Below, piece by piece: positions 7,701 to 15,747 of a stretch of DNA of 57,142 nt. The DNA is from Alphaproteobacteria bacterium (lineage in GTDB: Bacteria; Pseudomonadota; Alphaproteobacteria; Kiloniellales; DSM-21159). The notes under the pieces were generated by a model. That model did not search any database. It had not been told where the DNA came from and was given only the letters and a program-made list of their open reading frames with translations. The first letter of the stretch is position 1; each line of letters opens with the position of its first letter. The position numbers and the translations under genes are program-made. The stretch lies in contig JAUILQ010000033.1 of assembly GCA_030433005.1 (NCBI GenBank), positions 1 through 57,142 of the forward strand, written 5' to 3'.

Positions 7701-9485
7701 ATGGGCGACGACAGCGGAGCGGCCGAGGCTCGGCCGGCCGGAGCCACGCTGACCGCCGGCGGCGCCCTGCTCGCCCGCCTCAAGGCGCTCGGCGTCGAGG
7801 TGATCTTCGCCAACTCGGGCACCGACTTCCCGCCGATCATCGAGGGCCTGGCCGAGGCGGCGGCCCGCGACATCGCCCTGCCCCAGGCCCTGGTCGTGCC
7901 GCACGAGGGCGCCGCGATGGCCATGGCCCACGGCTACTACCTGGCGACCGGCCGGCCCCAGGCGGTGATGGCGCACACCAACGTCGGCCTCGCCAACTGC
8001 GCGATCGGCGCGATCAACGCCGCGGTCGAGCAGGTCCCGGTGCTGCTGTTCTCCGGCCGCACGCCGACGACCGAGCGCGGCCGCTTCGGCGCGCGCACCG
8101 TGCCGATCGGCTGGGGCCAGGAGATGCGCGACCAGGCGGCGCTGGTGCGCGAGGCCTGCAAGTGGGACTACGAGCTGCGCTTTCCCGAGCAGGTGGCGGA
8201 GCTCGCCGACCGCGCCCTGGCGATCGCCCAGTCACAGCCGCGCGGCCCCGTCTACCTCTCGCTGCCGCGCGAGGTGCTCTGCCAGCCCTGCCCCGGCGAG
8301 AACCTCGACGCCCCGCCGGCGATGCGCCCGAGCCGCGCCGCCGCCGAGCCGGCCGCCCTGGCCGAGCTGGCGCGCCTCGTCGCCGCCGCCGAGCGCCCGG
8401 TGATCTTCGCCCAGCGCGGCGCCGGCAGCGGGCCCGAGGCCGCCGCCGGCTTCGCCACCCTGACGCAGCTGGCCGAGGACTGGGCGATCCCGGTGGTCAG
8501 CTGGTGGGCCGTGCGCCTGCCGATCCCGACCGGCCATCCGATGAGCGCCGGCCCCGACCCCGAGCCCTGGCTCTCCGAGGCCGACCTGGTGCTGGTGATC
8601 GACTCCCTGGCGCCCTGGTCGCCGGACCTCCACGCGCCGCGGCCGGAGGCCACCGTGGTCCAGCTCGGCCCCGACCCGCTGCAGGCGCGCACGCCGATCC
8701 GCAACTTCCGCGCCGACCTCAGCCTCGCGGCCGAGCCCGCGGCCGCGCTCGCCGCCCTGGCCGAGGCCCTGGCCCCCGCCCTGCCCGGCCGCCGGGAGGC
8801 CGTCGAGGCGCGCCGCGAACGCGTCCTTGCCCGCACCCGTCCGGCGCGCGACAAGGCCCTGGCCGCCGCGGCCGCAGGCGGCACCGCCGGCCCGCCGAGC
8901 AAGGCCTACGTCTCGCACTGCCTCTCCGAGGCCCTCAAGAAGATGACCGCCGAGACCGGCCGCCGCGCCACCGTGCTCTCTGAGCTCGGCTGCCCGCTCG
9001 AGCCCCTGGACCTCGACCACGCCGAGGCCTGGTACCAGGAACCCCACGCCGGCGGCCTCGGCTGGTCCTTCCCCGCGGCCCTCGGCATGGCGCTCGCCGA
9101 CCGCAATGCCGGCCGCGAGGACCGCCTGATCGTCGCCACCATGGGCGACGGCAGCTACCTGTTTTCGAACCCCGTCGCCTGCCACCAGATCGCCGAGGCC
9201 CTGGCCCTGCCGATCCTGGTCCTGGTGCTCAACAACGCCGAGTGGGGCGCCGTCCGCCAGTCGGTCCTCGGCCTCTACCCCGAGGGCCAGGCCGCTAAGG
9301 CCAACGCCATGCCGCTGACCTCGCTGGCCCCGAGCCCGGACTTCGTGAAGGTCGCCGAGGCGAGCCGGGCGTGGGCGCGGCGGGTGGAGGATGGGGCGGC
9401 GCTGACGGATGAAATCGAAGAAGCGCTGCGGCACATTCGACGAGAACGAGCGCTAGCATTCCTCGAAATCACCGTGCACAATTGA
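7701..9485 (+). CDS. ThDP-dependent enzyme, acetolactate synthase/decarboxylase-like
   Basis: 594-residue thiamine-diphosphate enzyme with the classic three-domain order. The N-terminal PYR domain has the catalytic Glu in PHEGAAMAMAHGYY (about residue 72). A central domain follows, then the C-terminal PP domain with the GDGS...NN cofactor motif (GDGSYLFSNPVACH then LVLNN). ATG 7701 is preceded by GGGAGGGACGTCAG. The sequence resembles the benzoylformate decarboxylase / acetolactate synthase branch, but the substrate is not identifiable. It is divergent from a TRAP carrier that often imports 2-oxo or hydroxy acids, so action on an imported 2-oxo acid is a reasonable inference. The last 25 codons are less GC-rich than the rest and abut the AT-rich island. 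Confidence 0.85.
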   Translation: MGDDSGAAEARPAGATLTAGGALLARLKALGVEVIFANSGTDFPPIIEGLAEAAARDIALPQALVVPHEGAAMAMAHGYYLATGRPQAVMAHTNVGLANCAIGAINAAVEQVPVLLFSGRTPTTERGRFGARTVPIGWGQEMRDQAALVREACKWDYELRFPEQVAELADRALAIAQSQPRGPVYLSLPREVLCQPCPGENLDAPPAMRPSRAAAEPAALAELARLVAAAERPVIFAQRGAGSGPEAAAGFATLTQLAEDWAIPVVSWWAVRLPIPTGHPMSAGPDPEPWLSEADLVLVIDSLAPWSPDLHAPRPEATVVQLGPDPLQARTPIRNFRADLSLAAEPAAALAALAEALAPALPGRREAVEARRERVLARTRPARDKALAAAAAGGTAGPPSKAYVSHCLSEALKKMTAETGRRATVLSELGCPLEPLDLDHAEAWYQEPHAGGLGWSFPAALGMALADRNAGREDRLIVATMGDGSYLFSNPVACHQIAEALALPILVLVLNNAEWGAVRQSVLGLYPEGQAAKANAMPLTSLAPSPDFVKVAEASRAWARRVEDGAALTDEIEEALRHIRRERALAFLEITVHN

Positions 9486-9546
9486 CGGCTCCGGGTTCTT
9501 ACTTTTGCGATATCGCATCCACGGAAAACCACCTAGAGGCAACGCT

Positions 9547-11658
9547 TTGCCGCTTGAATTCATACCCACTCGCACTGATCAAGCTCAGTATCCAGCCATT
9601 CAAACTGCGATCACCGAGCTTCAACAGAATGCCGAACGACTGGAAATAAGTAACGGCGTCCTATATTATGGTTGGCCAAAATTCCAAGACTATGAGGCGG
9701 TCGGACACAAAGTAGATATTGCAATTTTAAGCAAAAAAACTGGCCTTCTTTTGTTTCGCCACGTACCAGAAGCGAATTTCAATATTATTGACGAAGTTGA
9801 TAATAGCATTTCCCAAGCCGCTGCAACGGCTGAAGCACAGATGCTCAAAAGCGCAACACTGCGCGGGCCAAAGCGACAGCTAAAATTTAGCGTGATACCC
9901 ATTCTCTATGCGCCAGGTTATGACGGCCCAGCTGACTTTCAATCGGAAATTGTTCGTTCCCAGAATGGTCTTCTGGATTTTGTACGCACCTATGAAGATC
10001 AAGACTTAGAAGACGAAGATATTGATGAATCACGTTCGATCCTAGAAGGCGCCAAAGCACTGAGCAGAAGCGTCCGACGGCGCATTCAAGACCCTGAGAG
10101 TTCTCCTGCCGCAGTTGCACTTCGTACTCTAGAAGAAGAAATTGCTAAATTTGATTCTCAGCAACGGTATGTTGCTTTGACCAACCTAGAATGCCCACAA
10201 CGCATTAGGGGGCTGGCGGGCTCGGGAAAAACTGTAATCCTCGCAATGAAGGCTGCACTCGCGCACATTGCCAATCCCGATTCAAAGATATTAGTCACAT
10301 ACTATACAAGAAGCCTGCGCTACCATTTAACAAAATCGATAACGCGATTTTATAGGCACTTCGCCGAAGGTGAACCGGACTGGAATCAGATCGATGTTCA
10401 GCATGGCTGGGGCCAAAAGAACGTCCCTGGTGTGTACCGCGAAACGTGCTTAAGAGCAGGTGTGTCTCCATTCACGTTCAAAGATGCAAGTCGTTTTAAG
10501 AATCCATTTGATCATATTTGTAAGGAATTAGTGAATTCAGGAAAAGTTCAACCACAATATGACCTAATACTGATTGATGAAGGTCAGGATTTTCCCGAAG
10601 GCTTCTATCAGCTCTGTTTCTTTCTCGCAAAAGGGCATAGAGACAAGAAACAGATAATCTGGGCCTACGACGAGCTTCAAGATATCTTCGATGTTCGGGT
10701 ACGCAGTGCAGAAGAATTGTTTGGCAATGATGACGATGACGAGCCCCGCATTTCTCTGGCAAGAGCCGTCCCTGCTACTGCAGATACGAATGATTTCGTA
10801 CTGCCAAAATGCTATCGAAACCAACGAGACGTCTTAGTTCTAGCTCACGCCACTGGTTTTGGTCTATACGGCGAACCGGTCCAGATGTTGCAAAATGAGG
10901 AGCATTGGAAAGATGTTGGATACGAAGTTCTGAGAGGTAACTTCAGACCAGGTTCCCAAACAATAATCCGACGACCAGACCGGAATAGCCCCCTCCAAAT
11001 CAACACGGGGCCGGAGCATCCACTCGTTGAATGTCGCTCTTTCCCGCAACCGCACGATGAAATCGAGTACTGTGCGGGCCAGTTTTCGTCGTTTATTGAG
11101 GCTGGGCTGGAGCCGAACGATTTACTTGCTATCTGTATCGATGATCGCGCAGCTAAATTCTATCTATCGAAGCTAAGCGAAAAACTAGCTGAGCGAGGAA
11201 TAAAGAGTAACAATATCATTGCTGATCGTTTTAGTGAGCCACCATTCTGGATCGAAGGAATGGTGACACTTTCTACTGTTTACAGGGCAAAGGGTAATGA
11301 AGCGGCAGTAGTCGCTGTCCTAGGTTGTGATAGCGTTCCACTGCGCTCTCGAACTGGCCGAAACCGCTTGTTTACTGCTTTCACAAGAACCAAAGCTTGG
11401 CTGAGGATCACTGGAATGCGCGGCCAGTTTGAACAGTTGGAGACGGAAATCGAGGCTGCTCTAGAGCACGCACCAGAACTCAGATTCACCATGCCTGACT
11501 TACGCCAGATCGAGATGATCCAGCGTGACCTTGCGGAGCGCGATGCGAGGCTGCTGCGCGCTAGGGAACAGATGGAGAAGGTGAAGGGCGAACTTGGTTT
11601 AACTGACGAGGATCTTCGTACGATTTTGGAGAGCCGCCAGAAAAATGGAAAGATCTGA
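9547..11658 (+). CDS. SF1 (UvrD/Rep-like) helicase with N-terminal nuclease-like region
   Basis: About 703 residues from TTG 9547 (AGAGG 7 bases upstream); an upstream in-frame TTG at 9505 would add 14 residues. The helicase part has a FDSQQRYVAL Q-motif-like segment, Walker A GLAGSGKT (about residues 222-229), Walker B LILIDEGQDF (about 341-349), motif III/IV around LPKCYRNQRDVL, motif V TVYRAKGNEAAVV (about 577) and motif VI NRLFTAFTRTKAWLRI (about 605). These are SF1A features. The N-terminal 200 residues contain VDIAILSKKTGLLLFRH, which recalls a NERD or restriction-endonuclease core but lacks an obvious E-x-K, so nuclease activity is doubtful. A charged coiled-coil-like tail ends the protein. 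It overlaps the next gene by 14 bases. Composition is AT-rich, unlike its neighbours. A defence role is inference. Confidence 0.8.
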   Translation: MPLEFIPTRTDQAQYPAIQTAITELQQNAERLEISNGVLYYGWPKFQDYEAVGHKVDIAILSKKTGLLLFRHVPEANFNIIDEVDNSISQAAATAEAQMLKSATLRGPKRQLKFSVIPILYAPGYDGPADFQSEIVRSQNGLLDFVRTYEDQDLEDEDIDESRSILEGAKALSRSVRRRIQDPESSPAAVALRTLEEEIAKFDSQQRYVALTNLECPQRIRGLAGSGKTVILAMKAALAHIANPDSKILVTYYTRSLRYHLTKSITRFYRHFAEGEPDWNQIDVQHGWGQKNVPGVYRETCLRAGVSPFTFKDASRFKNPFDHICKELVNSGKVQPQYDLILIDEGQDFPEGFYQLCFFLAKGHRDKKQIIWAYDELQDIFDVRVRSAEELFGNDDDDEPRISLARAVPATADTNDFVLPKCYRNQRDVLVLAHATGFGLYGEPVQMLQNEEHWKDVGYEVLRGNFRPGSQTIIRRPDRNSPLQINTGPEHPLVECRSFPQPHDEIEYCAGQFSSFIEAGLEPNDLLAICIDDRAAKFYLSKLSEKLAERGIKSNNIIADRFSEPPFWIEGMVTLSTVYRAKGNEAAVVAVLGCDSVPLRSRTGRNRLFTAFTRTKAWLRITGMRGQFEQLETEIEAALEHAPELRFTMPDLRQIEMIQRDLAERDARLLRAREQMEKVKGELGLTDEDLRTILESRQKNGKI

Positions 11659-12349
11659 ATTCAATAGAAGTATCCGCTCAACATGGTCGCTCCTGAATGA
11701 GGATATTGCGATCGGCAGGACTGTATCCTCATTGCATTCTCTGGCTCCAAGTGCGGATTTTAATGAAATTGCCTTAGATGGAACAGCACCGTATCAAGAC
11801 ATTTATATTAGAGCGGTGAGCATATCATATTACAATTTGATGCTGTTTGATTTCTCGGTGTTTCAATTTAGCTGGTCGTCTGCATTATCTTGGCGTTTGG
11901 CGTATTTGCCGAATCCCTGGATAACCGGGGTGTCTGGTGCTTCAAATCTTATTAGTGAATGGGAAGCCCTTGAAGCGCTTGGCGATATGGATCAGGAAGC
12001 TGTAGCTGGTCTAATTTCAGAACTTCCTTTCCAACTCTCTGTACCGCCGATCCGATTTGAATATGCGGTTGAGCAGTACAGAGAGCTATCTCATCCCGCA
12101 GCTCATTTCCATATTGGAAGACACACTGAGAATCGGTGGCCGGTGAGCAAAGCGTTGTCTCCCGTGACATTCGCGCTTATGATTGCGAAGATGTATTATA
12201 ATGACTATTGGAGTCCATGTAGTAGCTTTCAGACTGGCAATGAAGAAGGCTGCCTCGATAATCATTTTATACAGAAACTTTCGGACAATCGTCGCGTTCA
12301 TGATTTTAGCCTGGCTGAACGTCGTTCATTACATTTCGATTGCTTTTAG
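11645..12349 (+). CDS. DUF2290-like protein coupled to the helicase
   Basis: 234-residue soluble protein. The region PIRFEYAVEQYRELSHPAAH...IGRHTENRWPVSKALSPVTFAL...YYNDYW matches my recollection of the DUF2290 family pattern (PIRFDYD...H..SHLTLGQY..CRIPV..PLTP..F...FY), and the front half (NLMLFDFSVFQFSW, SWRLAYLPNPW) also fits. No catalytic motif is recognised. ATG 11645 lies 14 bases inside the helicase gene, so the pair is translationally coupled and probably works together. The Asn/His-rich conserved segment could be an RNA- or DNA-handling site, but that is a guess. Composition is AT-rich like the helicase. Confidence 0.65.
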   Translation: MERSEFNRSIRSTWSLLNEDIAIGRTVSSLHSLAPSADFNEIALDGTAPYQDIYIRAVSISYYNLMLFDFSVFQFSWSSALSWRLAYLPNPWITGVSGASNLISEWEALEALGDMDQEAVAGLISELPFQLSVPPIRFEYAVEQYRELSHPAAHFHIGRHTENRWPVSKALSPVTFALMIAKMYYNDYWSPCSSFQTGNEEGCLDNHFIQKLSDNRRVHDFSLAERRSLHFDCF

Positions 12350-12449
12350 AGATTAAAGAAGGACTCGTCGTATATTTCTCTGGATTATGCTACTTTGTGC
12401 CTGAGCACATCGACTGCCTGCGAATGGGCATGTGTTGATATTGAGGAAA

Positions 12450-12680
12450 CCTTGATAGTCGCGCGTCGAGTAGTGGTCGTCCGAGCTTCCGTCCAGGGTC
12501 AGGCCGCCGACGACGCGGCCCGAGAGCGTCAGGCCCCAGGCCTCGATCGCGCCGGCCGGGCCCAGGTAGAAGGCCGGCAGGATTCCGACGTATCTGCTCT
12601 CCTGGATGCCGTCAGGGTAACCAAACGACTTGGTCGCGGAAGCCGCTCCCCGAGCTGCCGTCGTAGCTCTCGCCGCGCAT
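12450..12680 (-). pseudogene. Omptin gene fragment (third paralogue, decayed)
   Basis: On the minus strand a segment reads LPAFYLGPAGAIEAWGLTLS and GRVVGGLTLDGSSDDHY, nearly identical to the omptin at 13560-14516, including the D-x-H active-site pair. DNA similarity continues to about 12680 (TTGGTCGCGGAAGCCGCTCC) but only across frame changes, and the C-terminal barrel strands are missing after about 12450. It is therefore a broken internal piece of an omptin gene, not a simple copy of either neighbour. It forms the right junction of the AT-rich island. Confidence 0.8.
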
Positions 12681-12962
12681 CGTCCTCCCCCCCTGATCCT
12701 GACCCGGCCGCGCGGCGTGATCCGCCTGCCGGCGCCCAGGCAGATCGCCAACCGCGCCGTCTTCGAGCGGAGCCACGCGATGCGGACCGACCGCGTCTGC
12801 AACCATGCGCGCCAGATGGACGACGGCGTCGCAGTCCGCGCATAGCCCTTCCGACAGGCCATCCCTCGAAGGCGAGCCCTATCTTGACCGTCTGACGCGC
12901 CCCGCCCTTCCCCGCCGGCGCCGGCCGGACTACCCTGCCGCTCCACGATCGTCCGAGGCCCC
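12681..12962. other. Non-coding stretch before the BLUF gene
   Basis: GC-rich sequence of about 280 bases with several short open frames in both directions, none resembling a known protein or having a convincing start. It separates the omptin fragment from the BLUF gene and may be debris of the same rearrangement plus the BLUF promoter. I cannot assign anything firmer. Confidence 0.4.
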
Positions 12963-13433
12963 GTGACCGCTCTCCCTCCTGCCGCCCCCGCGCCTGCGCC
13001 GCTCGAGCAGGTCGTCTACGTCAGCGCCGCGACGCGGCCGCTGGCGCGCGGCGAGCTGCTGGCCCTGCTCGCCGAATCGCGCGCCAACAACGCAGCCGCC
13101 GAGGTCACCGGCATGCTGCTGCACGTCGAGGGTGCGTTCATGCAGGCGCTCGAAGGGCCGGGGCCCGCGCTCGATGAGACCATGACGCGGATCCGCCGGG
13201 ACCCGCGCCACGACGGCGTCACCCTGCTGGCCCGCGAGGCGGTCGCCGAGCGCGGCTTTGCCGACTGGTCGATGGCGCTGGGCGACGTCAGCCGGGCGGA
13301 GGCACGCAGCACGCCGGGGCTCAGCGACTTCCTGGCCGCCGTTGAGAGCGCGGCGACGCCGCCGGCAGACCTCGCCCGCCGGCTGCTCGCCAGCTTCCGC
13401 CGCTCCAACCACCGCTATCTCGTCTCGGCCTGA
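12963..13433 (+). CDS. BLUF-domain blue-light photoreceptor
   Basis: 156-residue protein consisting of a single BLUF (FAD-binding blue-light sensor) domain plus a short C-terminal helical cap. The photocycle residues are all present with spacing identical to AppA: Tyr19, Asn43 and Gln61, and the Trp102/Met104 pair in FADWSMALG. The LEGP and RRDPRH motifs are also typical. There is no fused output domain, so signalling must go through a partner protein, as in PixD/BlrB-type short BLUF proteins. Start GTG 12963 is the only reasonable start. It is convergent with the omptins and not in an operon. Confidence 0.93.
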   Translation: MTALPPAAPAPAPLEQVVYVSAATRPLARGELLALLAESRANNAAAEVTGMLLHVEGAFMQALEGPGPALDETMTRIRRDPRHDGVTLLAREAVAERGFADWSMALGDVSRAEARSTPGLSDFLAAVESAATPPADLARRLLASFRRSNHRYLVSA

Positions 13434-13502
13434 GGCCGGCGCCCCGGGGCTCGGCGCCCTTCCATCGGCCCGGGCATCGCGCGGAATCGGCGTCGCGCGG
13501 CA

Positions 13503-13537
13503 CCGGCGCCGGCGCGCCCCCCGGGCGCCGGCGCCGG
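13503..13537. terminator. Strong GC hairpin between convergent genes
   Basis: Thirteen-base arms CCGGCGCCGGCGC (13503-13515) and GCGCCGGCGCCGG (13525-13537) with a 9-base loop, placed between the ends of the convergent BLUF and omptin genes. No clear T tract follows, so termination is inferred from position and stem strength. Confidence 0.5.
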
Positions 13538-13559
13538 CCCGCCCGCCCGCCGGGCGGCG

Positions 13560-14516
13560 CTAGAAGCGCACGCGCAGGCCGGCGTCGACCGTCAGCGCCC
13601 CGAAGCTCGCGCCCCCGACCTCGCCGTCGAGGCGCTGCGGCTCGGCGCCGGCCTCGTCCCAGAGGGTGCTGCCCTTCATCAGGAAGTGGCGGCGGTAGCG
13701 GCCGCCGAGGAACAGCGCGGCCTCGGGCCCGATCGGCAGCTCCAGGCGGGCGCGCAGGCCGAGGTAGGGCGCCGGGTGGTAGTCCTGCTCGAAGGAGAGG
13801 TCGCGCAGCCAGTGATGGTCGGCCGAGCTGCCGTCCAGCGTCAGGCCGCCGACGACCCGACCCGAGAGCGTCAGGCCCCAGGCCTCGATCGCGCCGGCCG
13901 GGCCCAGGTAGAAGGCCGGCAGGCTCTGCTGGTAGCTGATCACCTTGGCGCCGTCGGCGAAGGCGCCGGCCCGGTCGCGAAAGCCGGTGTCGGAGCTGTA
14001 GACGTAGCTGCCGCCGCGCGCCGTCCACTTGACGTTGGTGTAGCTGAGGCCGGCGGCGAGGCCGAGGCGGCCGCCGCGGCCCCGCAGCAGGTCGTAGCGG
14101 GCGCCGAGCTCGAGAACGAGGTAGCGGTCGAGCTCGGTGTCGGGGTGCTGCGAGCGCATGCTCCAGGGCCGGCCCTTGACCGTCCAGTCGTAGTCCGCCA
14201 TGTCGCCGCCGCGCCCCAGGCCGAGGCCGAGCGAGCCGAAGACGACCAGGCGCTCGGCGGCCTGCCACTCGGCCTCGAAGGTCGCGACCGGCACGGCGGT
14301 CGCCTGCCAGATCAGGCGGCTCACCGTCGTGCCGTTGTCCTCCAGGTCGTAGAGGTACTCGTTGGCCTCCAGGTCGGCGAAGCCGATGCTGCCGCTGACG
14401 GTGAAGTCCGCCGCCGCCGCCGGGGCCGCCAGGGCCGCCAGGGCCGGGGCCGCGGCGAGCGACAGCGCGGCCGCGGCCAGGGCGGAGCGCGCTGCCTGCC
14501 GGCGGCGCGCGCCCAT
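13560..14516 (-). CDS. Omptin-family outer-membrane protease (downstream copy)
   Basis: 318-residue precursor with signal peptide (cleavage near AAPAAAA-DFTVSG) and a 10-strand barrel-type sequence ending in RVRF. The omptin catalytic residues can be placed: Asp108 and Asp110 in MADYDW (OmpT Asp83/Asp85) and Asp233/His235 in SSADHHW (OmpT Asp210/His212); the 123-residue spacing agrees with OmpT. Other shared segments are RSQHPDTELDR and WTARGGSYVYSS..GFRD. Omptins cleave surface or extracellular peptides, usually at basic sites, and need LPS. Its ATG overlaps the stop of the upstream omptin by one base (TGATG), so the two are coupled. The open frame that runs on upstream is only the shadow of the partner gene. 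Confidence 0.88.
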   Translation of the reverse strand: MGARRRQAARSALAAAALSLAAAPALAALAAPAAAADFTVSGSIGFADLEANEYLYDLEDNGTTVSRLIWQATAVPVATFEAEWQAAERLVVFGSLGLGLGRGGDMADYDWTVKGRPWSMRSQHPDTELDRYLVLELGARYDLLRGRGGRLGLAAGLSYTNVKWTARGGSYVYSSDTGFRDRAGAFADGAKVISYQQSLPAFYLGPAGAIEAWGLTLSGRVVGGLTLDGSSADHHWLRDLSFEQDYHPAPYLGLRARLELPIGPEAALFLGGRYRRHFLMKGSTLWDEAGAEPQRLDGEVGGASFGALTVDAGLRVRF

Positions 14517-15454
14517 CAGAAGCGCACGCGCAGGCCGGCGTCGAAGGTCAGCGCCGAGAAGGACGCGCCGGCGGCGTCGCCGTCGAGGAACTCGACCTCG
14601 CCGCTGCCGCTGTCGGTGATCGTCGTCGTGCCCTTCATCAGGAAGTGGCGCTGGTAGCGGCCGCCGAGGAAGAGGTCGGCGCCCGGGCCGATCGGCACGT
14701 CGAGGCGCGCGGCGAGGCCGAGGTAGGGCGCGGGGTCGAAGTTCTCCTCGAAGCGCAGGTTGCGGTTCCAGTGGTCGTCGACGTCGCGGCCCTCCAGGGT
14801 GATGCCGCCGACCGCGCGGCCCGACAGCGTCATGTCCCAGAAGCTGATCGCGGCGGCCGGGCCGGCATAGATCGCCGGCAGCTGCTGCTCGTAGGAGATG
14901 CCCTTCTGGCCGTCCGGGAAGCTGCCGACCTGGTCGCGGAAGTCGCCGGGCGAGCTGTAGACGAAGTCGCCGCCGCGCGCGGTCCACTTGACGTTGGTGT
15001 AGCTGAAGCCGCCGGTCAGGCCCAGCCGCCCGCGCTCGCGCTTCAGGAAGTCGTATCGCGCCGAGACGTCGACCGTGACGTAGCGGTCGAGCTCGGTGTC
15101 GGGGTGCTGCGAGCGCTCGCTCCAGTCCTGGCCCTCGACCAGCCAGTCGTAGTCGACCATGTGGCTGTCGCGGCCCAGGCCCAGGCTCAGCGAGCCGGCC
15201 AGCACCAGGCGCTCGCCGGCCTGCCACTCGGCCTCGAAGGTCGCGACCGGCACGCCGGTCGATTCCCAGATCAGCTGGCTGGTCGTCGAGCCGTCGTCCG
15301 TCTCGTAGACGAACTCGTTGGCCTCGAGCAGCGCCAGGCCGATGCTGCCGCTCAGCGTGAAGTCGCCGCTCGTGGCGATGCGCTCGGCGGCCTGCGCCGG
15401 CGCGGCCGTGAGCGCCGCCGCGACGGCGGCGGCTGCGAGAGTCTTGCGGGCCAT
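14516..15454 (-). CDS. Omptin-family outer-membrane protease (upstream copy)
   Basis: 312-residue precursor beginning MARKTLAAAAVAAALTAAPAQA. Catalytic residues: Asp101 and Asp103 in MVDYDW, Asp226 and His228 in DVDDHW. HPDTELDRY, WTARGGDFVYSS, FRDQVGSFPDGQKGISYEQQ closely follow the E. coli OmpT pattern (FRDDIGSFPNGERAIGYKQ). It ends ...LRVRF like its partner; the two proteins are about half identical by eye. It is the first gene of a two-gene unit. ATG 15454 is preceded by GGAAAGGATCGGGGCC. Omptins are best known from gammaproteobacteria, so an alphaproteobacterial tandem pair is notable. Confidence 0.88.
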   Translation of the reverse strand: MARKTLAAAAVAAALTAAPAQAAERIATSGDFTLSGSIGLALLEANEFVYETDDGSTTSQLIWESTGVPVATFEAEWQAGERLVLAGSLSLGLGRDSHMVDYDWLVEGQDWSERSQHPDTELDRYVTVDVSARYDFLKRERGRLGLTGGFSYTNVKWTARGGDFVYSSPGDFRDQVGSFPDGQKGISYEQQLPAIYAGPAAAISFWDMTLSGRAVGGITLEGRDVDDHWNRNLRFEENFDPAPYLGLAARLDVPIGPGADLFLGGRYQRHFLMKGTTTITDSGSGEVEFLDGDAAGASFSALTFDAGLRVRF

Positions 15455-15576
15455 GGCCCCGATCCTTTCCCGATGTCGTCCCGCGGAAGCGCCTAGCAGA
15501 GCCCCCGGCGCCCCGGCAATCGGCCGGGACGCGCTGCACGGATTTGGGGACGCCCGGGGTGCCGAGGGGTTCGTAT

Positions 15577-15734
15577 CCCCACACCTCTCCCCGGCCCTCT
15601 CCCCTCCCCCGGGAGCGGAGAGGGGGCGCAAAGGGCGCCACCTGCGCGACGCCGGCCGGTCTCGCGCCAAGCTCCGCCGTTCGACTCCCTCTCCGCTCCC
15701 TGGGGAGGGGAGAGGGCCGGGGAGAGGTGTGGGG
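15577..15734. repeat. CCCTCTCC palindromic element, copy B
   Basis: Outer arms CCCCACACCTCTCCCCGGCC... and its exact complement ending in GGTGTGGGG. The internal part (GCGCAAAGGGCGCC, then CGCCGTTCGACTCCCTCTCC) is nearly the same as in copy A and the reverse of copy C. It lies between the omptin promoter side and the 3' end of the carbon-nitrogen hydrolase gene, 14 bases after its stop. Confidence 0.88.
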
Positions 15735-15747
15735 ACCGGCCCCCGCC

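Larger units (their letters stand above)
9486..12475. other. AT-rich accessory island (probable horizontal acquisition)
   Basis: Base composition changes sharply just before and at the end of the ThDP gene and returns to normal near 12480. Inside, A/T-ending codons and runs such as AAGCAAAAAAAC are frequent, whereas genes on both sides are overwhelmingly G/C-ending. The island carries only two overlapping plus-strand genes. The right edge runs into a fragment of an omptin gene. I see no integrase, transposase, tRNA or clear flanking direct repeat, so the mode of entry is unknown. Confidence 0.85.

Noticed and set aside
12353..12946. 197-residue minus-strand frame near the island edge considered as a gene
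   Set aside because: Only a short middle stretch resembles omptin; both ends are unrelated and frame changes show it is debris.
13560..15641. Single 693-residue minus-strand frame spanning both omptin genes
   Set aside because: Only its last 318 residues make sense; the first half is the out-of-frame shadow of the upstream omptin, which has its own signal peptide and barrel.
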